Source: Synechococcus sp. RedBA-s
GTDB taxonomy: Bacteria; Cyanobacteriota; Cyanobacteriia; PCC-6307; Cyanobiaceae
Direction: 5' to 3'
Assembly (NCBI RefSeq): GCF_024345495.1
Contig: NZ_JAGQBF010000028.1
Location: 1 to 33,766, forward strand
DNA length: 33,766 bases
Made by a program: the position numbers and the translations under genes. The notes under the pieces were generated by a model. The model did no database searches. It was not told where the DNA came from and saw only the letters and a program-made list of their open reading frames with translations. Positions 1 through 8,719 of the stretch are shown piece by piece; the first letter of the stretch is position 1, and each line of letters opens with the position of its first letter.

Positions 1-263
1 GAAATGCCGGTGCGAGAAGCCCGACCGGCAGACCCGAAGGCCCTTCGTCTGTCTCAATGTAACAGAGCATTGCGAGATGTGCGGAGCCCTTAAGGTTTGC
101 TCCGGGTTGGGGCGATCTGGTCGCCGCTGCTGCGCTTGGTCGGGACGGTCGCTCGGAGCGCCGGTCCGAGCGTGTCGCCTTCACGACAGTCCTGCGGGAA
201 TCCGTACCAACGGACACTGGTTCCACTTAAGGTTTTCTTCAACTCCTCCGAGAAGGTGAACCC

Positions 264-401
264 ATGGTTCTGATCTGCTGGGATCTGGCCGGTAACCGCT
301 CCACAGAAACCCTGCCCGTGAACCTGGTGCGCCAGCGCCGTCTTCAGCTGGAGAGCCTTGGCGCCGTCATCTACTGGAGCGAGAGGCTGGTCAACGCCTG
401 A
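264..401 (+). CDS. Small conserved-looking hypothetical protein (45 aa)
   Basis: The frame opens with ATG and encodes 45 residues beginning MVLICWDLAGNRSTETLP and ending YWSERLVNA. A good Shine-Dalgarno, AGAAGG, lies at 251-256, seven bases before the ATG. Composition is ordinary for a soluble globular peptide: there is no signal peptide or membrane segment, one Cys, and several Trp/Tyr. I recall similar small unnamed proteins in marine Synechococcus and Prochlorococcus, but that is memory rather than a search. Function is unknown. It is followed within 50 bases by a lipoprotein gene on the same strand. Confidence 0.6.
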   Translation: MVLICWDLAGNRSTETLPVNLVRQRRLQLESLGAVIYWSERLVNA

Positions 402-446
402 GGCTGTTGCTAAGTGTTCGAAGCACCCATTCGATCCGCCGCGGCG

Positions 447-776
447 ATGCCCTTGCGTTCACGCGCCCCAAGACCCCTCCTCGCCGGCGGCCTAACCCTG
501 TTGGCTCTCGGTCTGGCTGGCTGTCCCAGCACTCCTCCCAAAGAGAGCCAACGGCTGGATCAACTTGAGCAGCGGCTCCAGCAGATGGAGCAGCGCCTGG
601 CCAGCCCGGCAAGGCCCGACCCCGCTGACCCCTCTGGAAAGCCGCCGGCCGGGGTGGTCAAGTCGCTGACCTTCCGCATGGACAGCCAGGACGACCGCCT
701 GCGGATCTACTGGGCCGATGGCAGCTCCACCGATCTCCCCTGCACCAAGGAGCAAGGCACCTGGGCCTGTGGCTGA
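447..776 (+). CDS. Putative lipoprotein with a short coiled coil
   Basis: The product has 109 residues. The N-terminus is a lipoprotein signal: positive residues (RSRAPR), a hydrophobic stretch (LLAGGLTLLALGLAGC) and a lipobox LAGC with the acceptor Cys at about residue 26. After a Pro/Thr linker comes a short heptad-like helix rich in Leu, Gln and Glu (about residues 35-50), a Pro/Ala-rich spacer, and a small C-terminal domain with two Cys (CTKEQGTWACG) that could form a disulfide. The frame is open upstream to a possible start at 414, but the ATG at 447 gives a canonical signal peptide and is preferred. Predicted location is the outer or plasma membrane facing the periplasm. Function is unknown. 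Confidence 0.7.
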   Translation: MPLRSRAPRPLLAGGLTLLALGLAGCPSTPPKESQRLDQLEQRLQQMEQRLASPARPDPADPSGKPPAGVVKSLTFRMDSQDDRLRIYWADGSSTDLPCTKEQGTWACG

Positions 777-828
777 TCTGGACTCGGCCCTCCCCTGACC
801 CAGTCCGGGCCGTTTCATCCTGAGCTTC

Positions 829-1236
829 ATGCGCCCACTCCTTGCCCTCACGGCCTGCCTGGCACTGCTGGCAGCCAAGCCAGCTCTGGCCCAGAACAGC
901 TACGAGCTCTTCCCCTTCACCCGCCAACGGGCCACCAACGTGGCCCGCATGTATGCCGAGCGGCTTAACGGTGGCCTGACCACCTACCGGCCGGATAGCT
1001 GCATGTACAACCGTGGCGTTGGCGCCTGCCTGATCAAGGGCGATGCCAAGGGCTACATCTTCCGCTTCCTGGGGGGACCTCCGGGCTGGCAGATCCTCGG
1101 TTTGGCCCCCACGGCTGAAAGCGAGATCGAAGTGTCTGCCGATGGCCGTACCGTGGTTAGGGTCATTTACAATGGGGTCCCCAGGCCTGTCGACCAGACT
1201 CCCCAGCCCGATCCCCAGGCGGCACCTAGCCCCTGA
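829..1236 (+). CDS. Secreted hypothetical protein
   Basis: The product has 135 residues with a clear Sec signal peptide (MRPLLALTACLALLAAKPALA, probable cleavage after ALA at about residue 21). The mature part begins QNSYELFPFT and contains two Cys (SCMYNRGVGACL) spaced for a disulfide, a predicted beta-rich domain, and a Pro-rich tail. It lies 52 bases after the lipoprotein gene on the same strand, so the two may be co-transcribed. No known domain is recognised. Predicted location is periplasm or thylakoid lumen. Confidence 0.7.
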   Translation: MRPLLALTACLALLAAKPALAQNSYELFPFTRQRATNVARMYAERLNGGLTTYRPDSCMYNRGVGACLIKGDAKGYIFRFLGGPPGWQILGLAPTAESEIEVSADGRTVVRVIYNGVPRPVDQTPQPDPQAAPSP

Positions 1237-1278
1237 GCCTGAGCCAATAATTTTCCCGGGCCCCTGAGCGCAAACACA

Positions 1279-2217
1279 TCAGCCAGGAGCAGGGCTGAGC
1301 TGGTGGGCGAGTTGCTTCAGTTCTCTCGCCCAGGAGGGCTCGCAGGCCCAGCGTTCACGGCGGGTGAGGCTGAGGGCGATGCCCTTTTCGCCATAGGCCG
1401 CCTCATTGATGAACACCGGCCAGAGCGGCTCGGGATAGCTGGGCTCGTAGCAGAGGGTTTCACCGCCCGCTGTGAGGAAGAGCGGATCGCCGGGGCGGAG
1501 CACCTGCCAGTCTCGATGCTGACAGTGGGGATGCAGGCAGGCCGCCGGACGGCCATCGGCGTGGCGCGGTAGATCGAGGCTCCCCTGGTGGCGGTGAACG
1601 CTGAGGCCCTGGGGCAGGACCAGATCACCCCGCCGGGCTGAGGCCAGCACCGCCAGGGCGGCCTCCAGGGCCCGCTGGGTCTGGTGGCAGATGGTGGCAT
1701 TGACCACCCCCTGAGGCACCGGGCCCACCTCGATCACCAGGCCGCAGGGCCAACGCTCCAGCAGAAACCCCTGCTGGCTGTTGTCGGCCTCATGCAGGTA
1801 GATCGGCAGACCCAGCAGCGCCTGGATGCCCGCCGCCAGGGCCAGATCCGCGGGTCGCCGCCCGTACACCACCAGGGAGTTGCCCATCGCCGCGGTGGTG
1901 CTGTGCAGATCGAGCACCAGGGCGCAGGGCTGCAATCCGACCGGCCCGTGCAGGGCCAGCAGCTCCCGGGCCCGCTGCACCTCCCGATCCCCCTGGCCGG
2001 GCCCCTCCAGCAGGACGCTGGTGAAGGAACGGTTCAAGTCGCGATCGAGGTAGCGCCGACCTGCCGCAAGGGCGCCTGGATTACCGATCACCAGCCGCAG
2101 CGGCAGGCCGGCGGCGTCGAGGGCCTCGGGATGGGCCAGCCAGTGCTCCAACAGCCAGGGGGCGTTGCGCTCATTGCCGTGGGTGCCGGCCACCACCAGA
2201 ACCTCTGCCGCGCCCAT
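1279..2217 (-). CDS. Aspartoacylase / succinylglutamate desuccinylase family zinc hydrolase
   Basis: The product has 312 residues. It belongs to the M14-like aspartoacylase family, which removes an acyl group from N-acyl amino acids such as N-acetylaspartate. The zinc site is visible: THGNE (His13, Glu16) and LDLHSTT (His105). The substrate-site signature is present as GNPGAL followed by [12 protein letters not shown] (about residues 46-65). The length matches cyanobacterial homologues of about 300 residues. The frame extends upstream to 2310, but the ATG at 2217 is chosen because GGGAGG sits seven bases before it and the protein then starts right at the first beta strand. Its upstream region is shared with the divergent GST gene at 2309. 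The true substrate in cyanobacteria cannot be told from sequence. Confidence 0.88.
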   Translation of the reverse strand: MGAAEVLVVAGTHGNERNAPWLLEHWLAHPEALDAAGLPLRLVIGNPGALAAGRRYLDRDLNRSFTSVLLEGPGQGDREVQRARELLALHGPVGLQPCALVLDLHSTTAAMGNSLVVYGRRPADLALAAGIQALLGLPIYLHEADNSQQGFLLERWPCGLVIEVGPVPQGVVNATICHQTQRALEAALAVLASARRGDLVLPQGLSVHRHQGSLDLPRHADGRPAACLHPHCQHRDWQVLRPGDPLFLTAGGETLCYEPSYPEPLWPVFINEAAYGEKGIALSLTRRERWACEPSWARELKQLAHQLSPAPG

Positions 2218-2224
2218 CGCCACG

Positions 2225-2230
2225 CCTCCC
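2225..2230 (-). promoter_or_regulatory. Shine-Dalgarno fixing the aspartoacylase start
   Basis: On the minus strand GGGAGG precedes the ATG at 2217 with a seven-base spacer. This argues for the internal start rather than the upstream in-frame ATG at 2310. Confidence 0.6.
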
Positions 2231-2308
2231 GCGGATCGGATCTGCGGCCAGCCTGGCGCAGCGTCAGGCTGCTGCGGGCCAGAGTTGTGACCCGCGCCGG
2301 AGACTGCC

Positions 2309-3280
2309 ATGGCCGTTCCACCCCTGCTGGTCGCCAGCGTGCGCGCCGCCTGGCGCTGCCAGTGGCAGCAGTTGATGAAGGGTCTGGGCCCAGCGGACGC
2401 CGCCGGCCACTACCGGCGGCCTGAGAGCGGCTTCGCCGCCACCCCGGAGCTCCCGGCCAGCGCGGCCACCAGGGGTGTCCATGGGCTGATCGTGGGGCGC
2501 AGCTGCCCCTGGGCCCATCGGGCCTGGTTGGTATGGAGCCTGCGCCAGCTCGCCGGCAGCCTGGAGCTGGTGGTGGTGGAGCCCGATCCCAAGGCGGGGC
2601 GTTGGCGCTTCGACACTCCCTACGAGGGGGCCAGCGCCCTGGTGGAGCTCTACCGGCGCAGTGGTGGCGATCCAAAGGCCAGGGCCACCGTGCCCGCCCT
2701 CTACGACCGCCCCGGCCGCCGGATCCTGGTGAACGAGAGCGCCCGGGTGATCGAGCTGCTCAACCGCTGGCCCGCGCCAGAGGGGGCTCCGGATCTGCTA
2801 CCCGAGGGTCAGCTGGAGGCGATCAGCCACTGGCGGCAGCGGTTTCAGAGCACTGTCAACGATGGGGTCTACCGCTGTGGGTTCGCCCGCAACCAGGCCG
2901 CCTACGACCACGCCGAAGACGAACTGTTCGCCAGCCTCGAGGCGGCGGAGGCCGCCCTGCAGCAGCAGGGGCCGTGGCTGTGCGGCGAGCGGCTCAGCCT
3001 GGCGGATGTTGTCCTCTTCCCCACCCTGATCCGCCTGGAGCTGGTCTATGCGCCCCTGTTCGGCTGCAGCCGGCGCCCGCTCTGGAGTTTTCCGGCCCTG
3101 ATGGCCTGGCGCGCCCGGCTCCATGCCCTCCCCGGGGTGGCGGCCACCTGCTTTCCAGACTCCTGGCGGCGCGACTACTTCGGAGCCCTCTTTCCCCTGC
3201 ACCCCTCGGGCATCGTTCCGGCGGGGGCGGATCTGGCCACACTGGTGGCAGGCCCTGCTCCAGTGCGACCCCAGCCATGA
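2309..3280 (+). CDS. Glutathione S-transferase, glutathionyl-hydroquinone reductase (Xi/ECM4-YqjG) type
   Basis: The product has 323 residues. The family signature is the catalytic Cys motif GRSCPWAHR, with Cys66 in a thioredoxin-fold N-terminal half; Xi-class enzymes use this Cys to reduce glutathionyl-hydroquinones. The second half is an all-alpha GST C-domain ([22 protein letters not shown], about residues 225-250), with Tyr-rich stretches as in ECM4/YqjG. The length is typical of the class (about 320). The last codon and stop overlap the next gene in an ATGA, so translation is probably coupled to the DUF2301 protein. A role in quinone or redox detoxification is inferred from the family; the in vivo substrate is unknown. 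Confidence 0.88.
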   Translation: MAVPPLLVASVRAAWRCQWQQLMKGLGPADAAGHYRRPESGFAATPELPASAATRGVHGLIVGRSCPWAHRAWLVWSLRQLAGSLELVVVEPDPKAGRWRFDTPYEGASALVELYRRSGGDPKARATVPALYDRPGRRILVNESARVIELLNRWPAPEGAPDLLPEGQLEAISHWRQRFQSTVNDGVYRCGFARNQAAYDHAEDELFASLEAAEAALQQQGPWLCGERLSLADVVLFPTLIRLELVYAPLFGCSRRPLWSFPALMAWRARLHALPGVAATCFPDSWRRDYFGALFPLHPSGIVPAGADLATLVAGPAPVRPQP

Positions 3281-3939
3281 CCGATCGATCACAACCCGAG
3301 GGCAGCCCCAGCGATCCGGTGTTCGAGGGGGTCTACGGACCGTTCACGATCACGGACCTGGATCGCCGCGAGGTGCTCGGTTACCGCCTGGCCCTGCTGG
3401 GGGTGGCCCTGGCCCAAGCGGGCCTGCTGCTGCAGTGGGCCAATTGGGGCAGCCAGGGGCTCTGGCCCTGGCTGGTGCTGATGGCCGTGGGCCTGGGACT
3501 GGCCCTGCGCTGGATTCACATCTACCTGCGTCCGCTGCACCGGGCCCTGCAGTTGTTCTGGCTGCTGGGCTGTGCCGGCGGGTTGGCCCTGGCGCTGCTG
3601 GTGGGCCAGGGCGCCATGCTCGACACCCTGGCGGCCGACTCCCGCTGGATCTGGGCGGTGGGACCCTTCTTCGCCGCCCTGGCGGGGGTGGGCTTCAAGG
3701 AATTCTTCTGCTTCCAGCGGCCCGAAGCCGTGGGGGTGACGCTGTTGCTGCCGGTGGCGCTGCTGGGCCGCCTGGTGGGTCTGCTCGATGGGCGCACCAC
3801 CTTCACCCTGCTGGCCATCGAATCGGCGCTGCTGCTGGTACTGACACTACGTAAATTCCCGATGCAGGCCGCCGCCGATGTGGGCGATAAAAGTGTCTTT
3901 GCTTACCTGGAGAGCCAGAGGCCTCCCTCGCAAGCGTGA
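3277..3939 (+). CDS. DUF2301 integral membrane protein
   Basis: The product has 220 residues. After a soluble N-terminal stretch of about 35 residues (FEGVYGPFTITDLDRREVLGYR) there are about six or seven hydrophobic segments between residues 30 and 205, and a conserved-looking polar loop GVGFKEFFCFQRPEA. This resembles the cyanobacterial and plastid DUF2301 family of integral membrane proteins, whose function is not established. The start is the ATG at 3277, which overlaps the stop of the GST gene by four bases. Its own stop overlaps the GTG of the Uup-type gene by four bases. The three genes therefore look like one translationally coupled operon. Confidence 0.82.
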   Translation: MTDRSQPEGSPSDPVFEGVYGPFTITDLDRREVLGYRLALLGVALAQAGLLLQWANWGSQGLWPWLVLMAVGLGLALRWIHIYLRPLHRALQLFWLLGCAGGLALALLVGQGAMLDTLAADSRWIWAVGPFFAALAGVGFKEFFCFQRPEAVGVTLLLPVALLGRLVGLLDGRTTFTLLAIESALLLVLTLRKFPMQAAADVGDKSVFAYLESQRPPSQA

Positions 3940-5888
3940 CCCTGATCAGCCTGGTGGGCGTCAGCAAGGACTTCGGCCTTCGCACCCTCTTTGAAGACCT
4001 CGACCTGCACCTGCAGGAGCGCGACCGCCTGGGGCTGATAGGCCCCAATGGCGCCGGAAAATCCACCCTGCTGCGCCTGCTGGCGGGACTGGAGCCCCCC
4101 GGCGAAGGGGAGCGGCGCTGCTCCGGGCGGCTGAAGGTGGTGATGGTGGCCCAGGAGCCGGAACTCGATCCCGAGCGCACCGTGCTGGAGCAGGTGTTCG
4201 AGGACAGCGGCGAGAAGATGGCGCTGCTGCGCCGCTTCACCGAAGTGAGCCAGGACCTGGCCGACGACCCCAGCGACCAGGCCCTGCTCGGGGAGCTCAG
4301 CGACCTGCAGGAACGCATGGACCAGGCCAACGCCTGGGGCCTGGAGCAGCAGTGCCATGAGGTGCTGGAGCGTCTGGGCATCAGCGATGTGCACCGGCGA
4401 GTGGGCGACCTCTCCGGCGGCTTCCGCAAGCGGCTGGCCCTGGCCGCGGCCCTGGTGGCCGAGCCGGATGTGCTCCTGCTCGATGAACCCACCAACCACC
4501 TCGACGCCCTCTGCATCGAATGGCTGCAGGGGCAGTTGGAGCGCTTCCCAGGCGCCCTGGTGCTGATCACCCACGACCGCTACGTGCTCGACCGGGTGGC
4601 CCGCCGCATCGTTGAGGTGGACCGGGGCGTGGCCCGCAACTACCCCGGCAACTACGCCACATACCTGCAGACCAAGGCCGACGAGGAGGCGATCGAAGCC
4701 GCCAGCGCCGCCAAATTCAAGGGCGCCCTGCGGCGAGAACTGGAGTGGCTGCGCCGTGGACCCCAGGCCCGCAGCACCAAGCAGAAGGCCCGGATCCAGC
4801 GGATCGAGGCGATGCAGGAGGCCCCGAAACGCCAGAGCAAGGGGCAGCTCAGCCTGGCCAACGCCCACCGCCGCCTGGGCAAAAAAGCGATCACGGCCGA
4901 GCATCTCAGTGTCTGGGCCGAACCGAGCGCCGGTCCCGCCGCCGCTGGTGGGGCCTCAGCGTCCGGGCCGGCCCTGCTGCGCGATTTCAGCTACGACTTC
5001 AGCCCCGAGGACCGGGTGGGGATCATCGGCCCCAACGGTTCGGGAAAATCCACCCTGCTCGATCTGATCGCCGGACGCCGCCAGCCCCAGCAGGGGAGCC
5101 TGGAGCTGGGCAGCACGGTGCGGCTGGCCTACTTCGATCAGCAGGCCGAGGGGCTCACCAGCGGCCGGGGAATGGAGCGCAAGCTTCTCGATTACGTGCA
5201 GGAGGAGGCCAGTCGCATCGAGGTGGATGGAGCATCGATCAGTGCCTCCCAGCTGCTGGAGCGGTTCCTGTTCCCCCCCGCCCAGCAGCACAGCCCAATC
5301 GGTCGCCTCTCCGGCGGCGAACGCCGGCGGCTCTACCTCTGCCGGCTGCTGATCAGCGCCCCCAACGTGCTGCTGCTGGATGAGCCCACCAACGACCTCG
5401 ATGTGCACACCCTCACGGTGCTCGAAGACTTCCTCGAGGATTTCCGCGGCTGCGTGGTGGTGGTGTCCCACGACCGCTACTTTCTCGATCGCACCGTCGA
5501 CCGGCTGTTCTGCTTTGAAGACGGAGAGCTCAAACGACATGAGGGCAACTACAGCGCTTACCTGGAGCGGGTGGCCACTGCTCCAGCTCCAGCGGCCTCT
5601 TCAGTGGCTGCGGCCTCTTCAACAACAGTTCAGGTGCCCGCAGTCCAACTCCCGGCGGCCCCAGCGCCCAGGCGGCGCAGCTTCAAGCAAAACCGGGAAC
5701 TGGAGAAGCTGGAGCAGTCGCTGCCGGAGTGGGAGGCCCTGCGGGCTCAACTGGAGCGGGAGCTGGCCAGCGGCGGCGGCGGCGACTACGCCCGGCTCGA
5801 GACCCTCACCCACGACCTGGCCGCCCTGCTGGAGCGCATCGAGCATGGGGAGGAGCGCTGGCTGGAACTCAGTGAGCTGAGCGCTTGA
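3936..5888 (+). CDS. uup: ABC-F family ATPase, Uup type
   Basis: The product has 650 residues and carries two ABC ATPase domains without membrane segments, as in ABC-F proteins. Domain 1 has Walker A GPNGAGKST (about residue 36), signature LSGGFRKRLALA (about 159) and Walker B LLLDEPTNHLDA (about 178). Domain 2 has GPNGSGKST (about 365), LSGGERRRLYL (about 458) and LLLDEPTNDLDV (about 478). The C-terminal 70 residues, beginning RRRSFKQNRELEKLEQSL, form a charged coiled coil like the Uup C-terminal domain, which binds branched nucleic acid in E. coli; an Ala/Pro-rich linker precedes it. ABC-F proteins act on ribosomes or nucleic acid rather than as transporters. The start is a GTG overlapping the DUF2301 stop (GTGA). 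Confidence 0.9.
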   Translation: MTLISLVGVSKDFGLRTLFEDLDLHLQERDRLGLIGPNGAGKSTLLRLLAGLEPPGEGERRCSGRLKVVMVAQEPELDPERTVLEQVFEDSGEKMALLRRFTEVSQDLADDPSDQALLGELSDLQERMDQANAWGLEQQCHEVLERLGISDVHRRVGDLSGGFRKRLALAAALVAEPDVLLLDEPTNHLDALCIEWLQGQLERFPGALVLITHDRYVLDRVARRIVEVDRGVARNYPGNYATYLQTKADEEAIEAASAAKFKGALRRELEWLRRGPQARSTKQKARIQRIEAMQEAPKRQSKGQLSLANAHRRLGKKAITAEHLSVWAEPSAGPAAAGGASASGPALLRDFSYDFSPEDRVGIIGPNGSGKSTLLDLIAGRRQPQQGSLELGSTVRLAYFDQQAEGLTSGRGMERKLLDYVQEEASRIEVDGASISASQLLERFLFPPAQQHSPIGRLSGGERRRLYLCRLLISAPNVLLLDEPTNDLDVHTLTVLEDFLEDFRGCVVVVSHDRYFLDRTVDRLFCFEDGELKRHEGNYSAYLERVATAPAPAASSVAAASSTTVQVPAVQLPAAPAPRRRSFKQNRELEKLEQSLPEWEALRAQLERELASGGGGDYARLETLTHDLAALLERIEHGEERWLELSELSA

Positions 5889-5932
5889 TCAGCGCCAGAT
5901 CACATTGGCCCCTGACCCTGGGAGCCCCCCCG

Positions 5933-5938
5933 TATGGT
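5933..5938 (+). promoter_or_regulatory. Possible -10 element for cp12
   Basis: TATGGT lies 39 bases before the cp12 ATG. A weak CTGACC is 15 bases upstream of it. This is a plausible but unremarkable sigma-70-type promoter, judged by eye only. Confidence 0.25.
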
Positions 5939-5977
5939 GGACCCGACAAGCCCCGGTAGCCGAAGGCCGGCCTTCCT

Positions 5978-6196
5978 ATGACTTCCATCAACGAACACAT
6001 CCGCAAGGATCAGATCGAGATCGAAACGGCCAAGGCCGTGGGCAACGAGGCGAAGGTGCGCCACCTCGAAGAGGAGCTCAAGTCTCTTGAGGAGTACAAA
6101 TCGCACCACCCCGAAGACGATCACGATCCCAATTCCCTTGAGGTCTATTGCGATCTCAACCCCGAAGCTCCCGAATGCCGGGTCTACGACGACTGA
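5978..6196 (+). CDS. cp12: CP12 Calvin-cycle regulatory protein, short picocyanobacterial form
   Basis: The product has 72 residues. CP12 is a small disordered protein that, when oxidised, bridges GAPDH and phosphoribulokinase into an inactive complex and so shuts down the Calvin cycle in the dark. The diagnostic C-terminus is present: LEVYCDLNPEAPECRVYDD, with the Cys pair that binds GAPDH. The N-terminal Cys pair and the AWDAVEEL-like core of canonical CP12 are absent. The N-terminal half is instead a charged helix (KVRHLEEELKSLEEYKSHHPEDDHDP). This matches the reduced CP12 I recall from marine Synechococcus and Prochlorococcus. It stands alone, with its own possible promoter and a strong terminator. 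Confidence 0.9.
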   Translation: MTSINEHIRKDQIEIETAKAVGNEAKVRHLEEELKSLEEYKSHHPEDDHDPNSLEVYCDLNPEAPECRVYDD

Positions 6197-6252
6197 GACA
6201 ACTCAACAGATCCGTCCAACAGTTGGCCTGAACCCAGGCCTGACGGCACTTT

Positions 6253-6274
6253 CCCCCCTCATCGGGGGTTTTTT
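6253..6274 (+). terminator. Rho-independent terminator of cp12
   Basis: CCCCC and GGGGG (6254-6258 with 6264-6268) form a stem around the loop TCATC, followed directly by six T. It lies 57 bases after the cp12 stop. Confidence 0.85.
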
Positions 6275-6276
6275 AT

Positions 6277-6315
6277 TGGGGCTCTCAAGCTGGACATTGG
6301 GGCTCTGAACCTGGA
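6277..6315 (+). repeat. Short imperfect direct repeat
   Basis: Two copies of GGGGCTCT(C/G)AA(G/C)CTGGAC, 18 bases with two differences, stand about 21 bases apart just behind the cp12 terminator. A third GACTGGACGAC follows. The function is not apparent. Confidence 0.45.
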
Positions 6316-6369
6316 CGACTGGACGACAGAACCCAGAAGGACCTGGCTCACGCGCCTGGCCGCTTGCCC

Positions 6370-7401
<1,032 letters not shown>

Positions 7402-7417
7402 CTAGGATCGGCCGGTC

Positions 7418-7423
7418 GGAGGG
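7418..7423 (+). promoter_or_regulatory. Shine-Dalgarno for the TTG-started ABC ATPase
   Basis: GGAGGG is followed by a six-base spacer and the TTG at 7430. It supports TTG as the real start; there is no in-frame ATG nearby that would keep the first beta strand. Confidence 0.6.
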
Positions 7424-7429
7424 CTGATT

Positions 7430-8698
7430 TTGGCTGAGGTGCGCTTCCAGAAGGTCAGCAAGGCCTTCCCAGCCCGGCGGGGGGGTGCGCCGGTGGAGGT
7501 GCTGCGGCAGCTGGATCTGACCGTGCACGACGGCGAATTCCTGGTGCTGGTGGGGCCTTCGGGCTGTGGCAAGAGCACCCTGCTGCGCATCCTGGCGGGC
7601 CTCGAAACCCCCAGCAGCGGCGAGATCCGGGTGGGGGAGCGCGCCGTGAGCGGCCTGCGGCCAGCCCAGCGCGATGTGGCGATGGTGTTCCAGAGCTACG
7701 CCCTCTACCCCCACCTGAGCGTGGCCGACAACATCGGTTTCGGGCTGCGGCGCAGCCGTAGCAGAAGCACCCTCCAGCAGCTGCAGGACGGACTGCACCG
7801 CTTCACGCGGCGGCTGCCCGCCGCGCTGCGGGTCGCTTCGGAGCGGGAGCAGCGGATCGAGCAGCGCATCCAGGCGGTGGCCGAGCAACTGGAACTCACC
7901 CCCCTGCTCGATCGCCTGCCCAAGGAGCTCTCCGGCGGCCAAAAGCAACGGGTGGCCCTGGGCCGGGCCATCGCCCGTGAGCCGAAGGTGTTCCTGATGG
8001 ATGAACCGCTCAGCAACCTCGACGCCAAGCTGCGCACCGGCACCCGGGCCCAGATCGTGGCGCTTCAGCGGCAGCTGGGCATCACCACGCTCTACGTCAC
8101 CCACGACCAGGTGGAGGCGATGACCATGGGCCACCGCATCGCCGTCCTCAACCAGGGACGCCTGCAGCAGCTGGGGACGCCGATGGAGCTCTACGAACAC
8201 CCCGCCAACCTGTTCGTGGCCCAGTTCATCGGCAGTCCGCCCATGAACCTGCTGCCGGTGGAGCAGGCCGGAGCCGATCAGGTTCAGCTGGCCGGTCGTC
8301 GCTTTCTGGTGGAGGGGGAGATGGCCCAGACCCTTGAAGCCCGCGCCGCGGCCGGGGGGAGTGCTGATGGCCGTGGCAGCCTCACGGCCGGGCTGCGAGC
8401 GGAGCACTTCAAGCTGGCGCCCGCCACCAACCGCAACCTGACGGCGGAGATCACCCACCTCGAGGCCCTTGGCAACGAAGTGCTGATCAGTTGCCGCCTG
8501 ATCGAGGGCAGCCAGTTGATCCAGGTGCGCACCGACCCGGGCCAGCGCCTGGAGGCCGGTCAGACGATTCACCTGGAGATCGATCCCAGGGGTTGGCGCT
8601 TTTTTGAAGCCAACGGCGATGCCCTGGCCAGGCCCGAGCCCAGTGGCGCCAGGGGGCACCAGGAGGAGAGGGAGGTGGTGCTGCCGGAGCTGAGCTGA
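7430..8698 (+). CDS. ABC transporter ATP-binding protein, MalK/UgpC type
   Basis: The product has 422 residues. The nucleotide-binding domain has Walker A GPSGCGKST (about 42), a Q-loop in FQSYALYPHLSV (about 87-97), signature LSGGQKQRVALG (about 168), Walker B VFLMDEPLSNLDA (about 186) and switch THDQVEAMTMG (about 225). A TOBE-type regulatory domain fills the C-terminal 170 residues. This architecture energises CUT1-type sugar or osmolyte importers (MalK, UgpC, and in cyanobacteria the glucosylglycerol ATPase GgtA). Between Q-loop and signature there is an extra charged segment of about 45 residues (SRSRSTLQQLQDGLHRFTRR onward, ending near IEQRIQAVAEQL) not seen in MalK. No permease or binding-protein gene is nearby, so it must serve partners encoded elsewhere. 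The substrate is unresolved. Confidence 0.85.
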   Translation: MAEVRFQKVSKAFPARRGGAPVEVLRQLDLTVHDGEFLVLVGPSGCGKSTLLRILAGLETPSSGEIRVGERAVSGLRPAQRDVAMVFQSYALYPHLSVADNIGFGLRRSRSRSTLQQLQDGLHRFTRRLPAALRVASEREQRIEQRIQAVAEQLELTPLLDRLPKELSGGQKQRVALGRAIAREPKVFLMDEPLSNLDAKLRTGTRAQIVALQRQLGITTLYVTHDQVEAMTMGHRIAVLNQGRLQQLGTPMELYEHPANLFVAQFIGSPPMNLLPVEQAGADQVQLAGRRFLVEGEMAQTLEARAAAGGSADGRGSLTAGLRAEHFKLAPATNRNLTAEITHLEALGNEVLISCRLIEGSQLIQVRTDPGQRLEAGQTIHLEIDPRGWRFFEANGDALARPEPSGARGHQEEREVVLPELS

Positions 8699-8719
8699 CG
8701 CCCTGCCCTTGGCTGCAGC

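Noticed and set aside
1-70. Minus-strand ATG at 70 with a frame open to the window edge
   Set aside because: Only 23 codons are visible and the peptide (MLCYIETDEGPSGLPVG...) is not recognised; it could be the start of a gene outside the window but cannot be supported.
77-259. 60-codon plus-strand frame at the left edge
   Set aside because: Arg/Cys/Ser-rich translation typical of a chance frame in GC-rich DNA; no Shine-Dalgarno and no family resemblance.
3903-4904. 333-codon minus-strand frame opposite the ABC-F gene
   Set aside because: Lies entirely antisense to clear Walker and signature motifs of uup; composition is that of a codon-mirror shadow.
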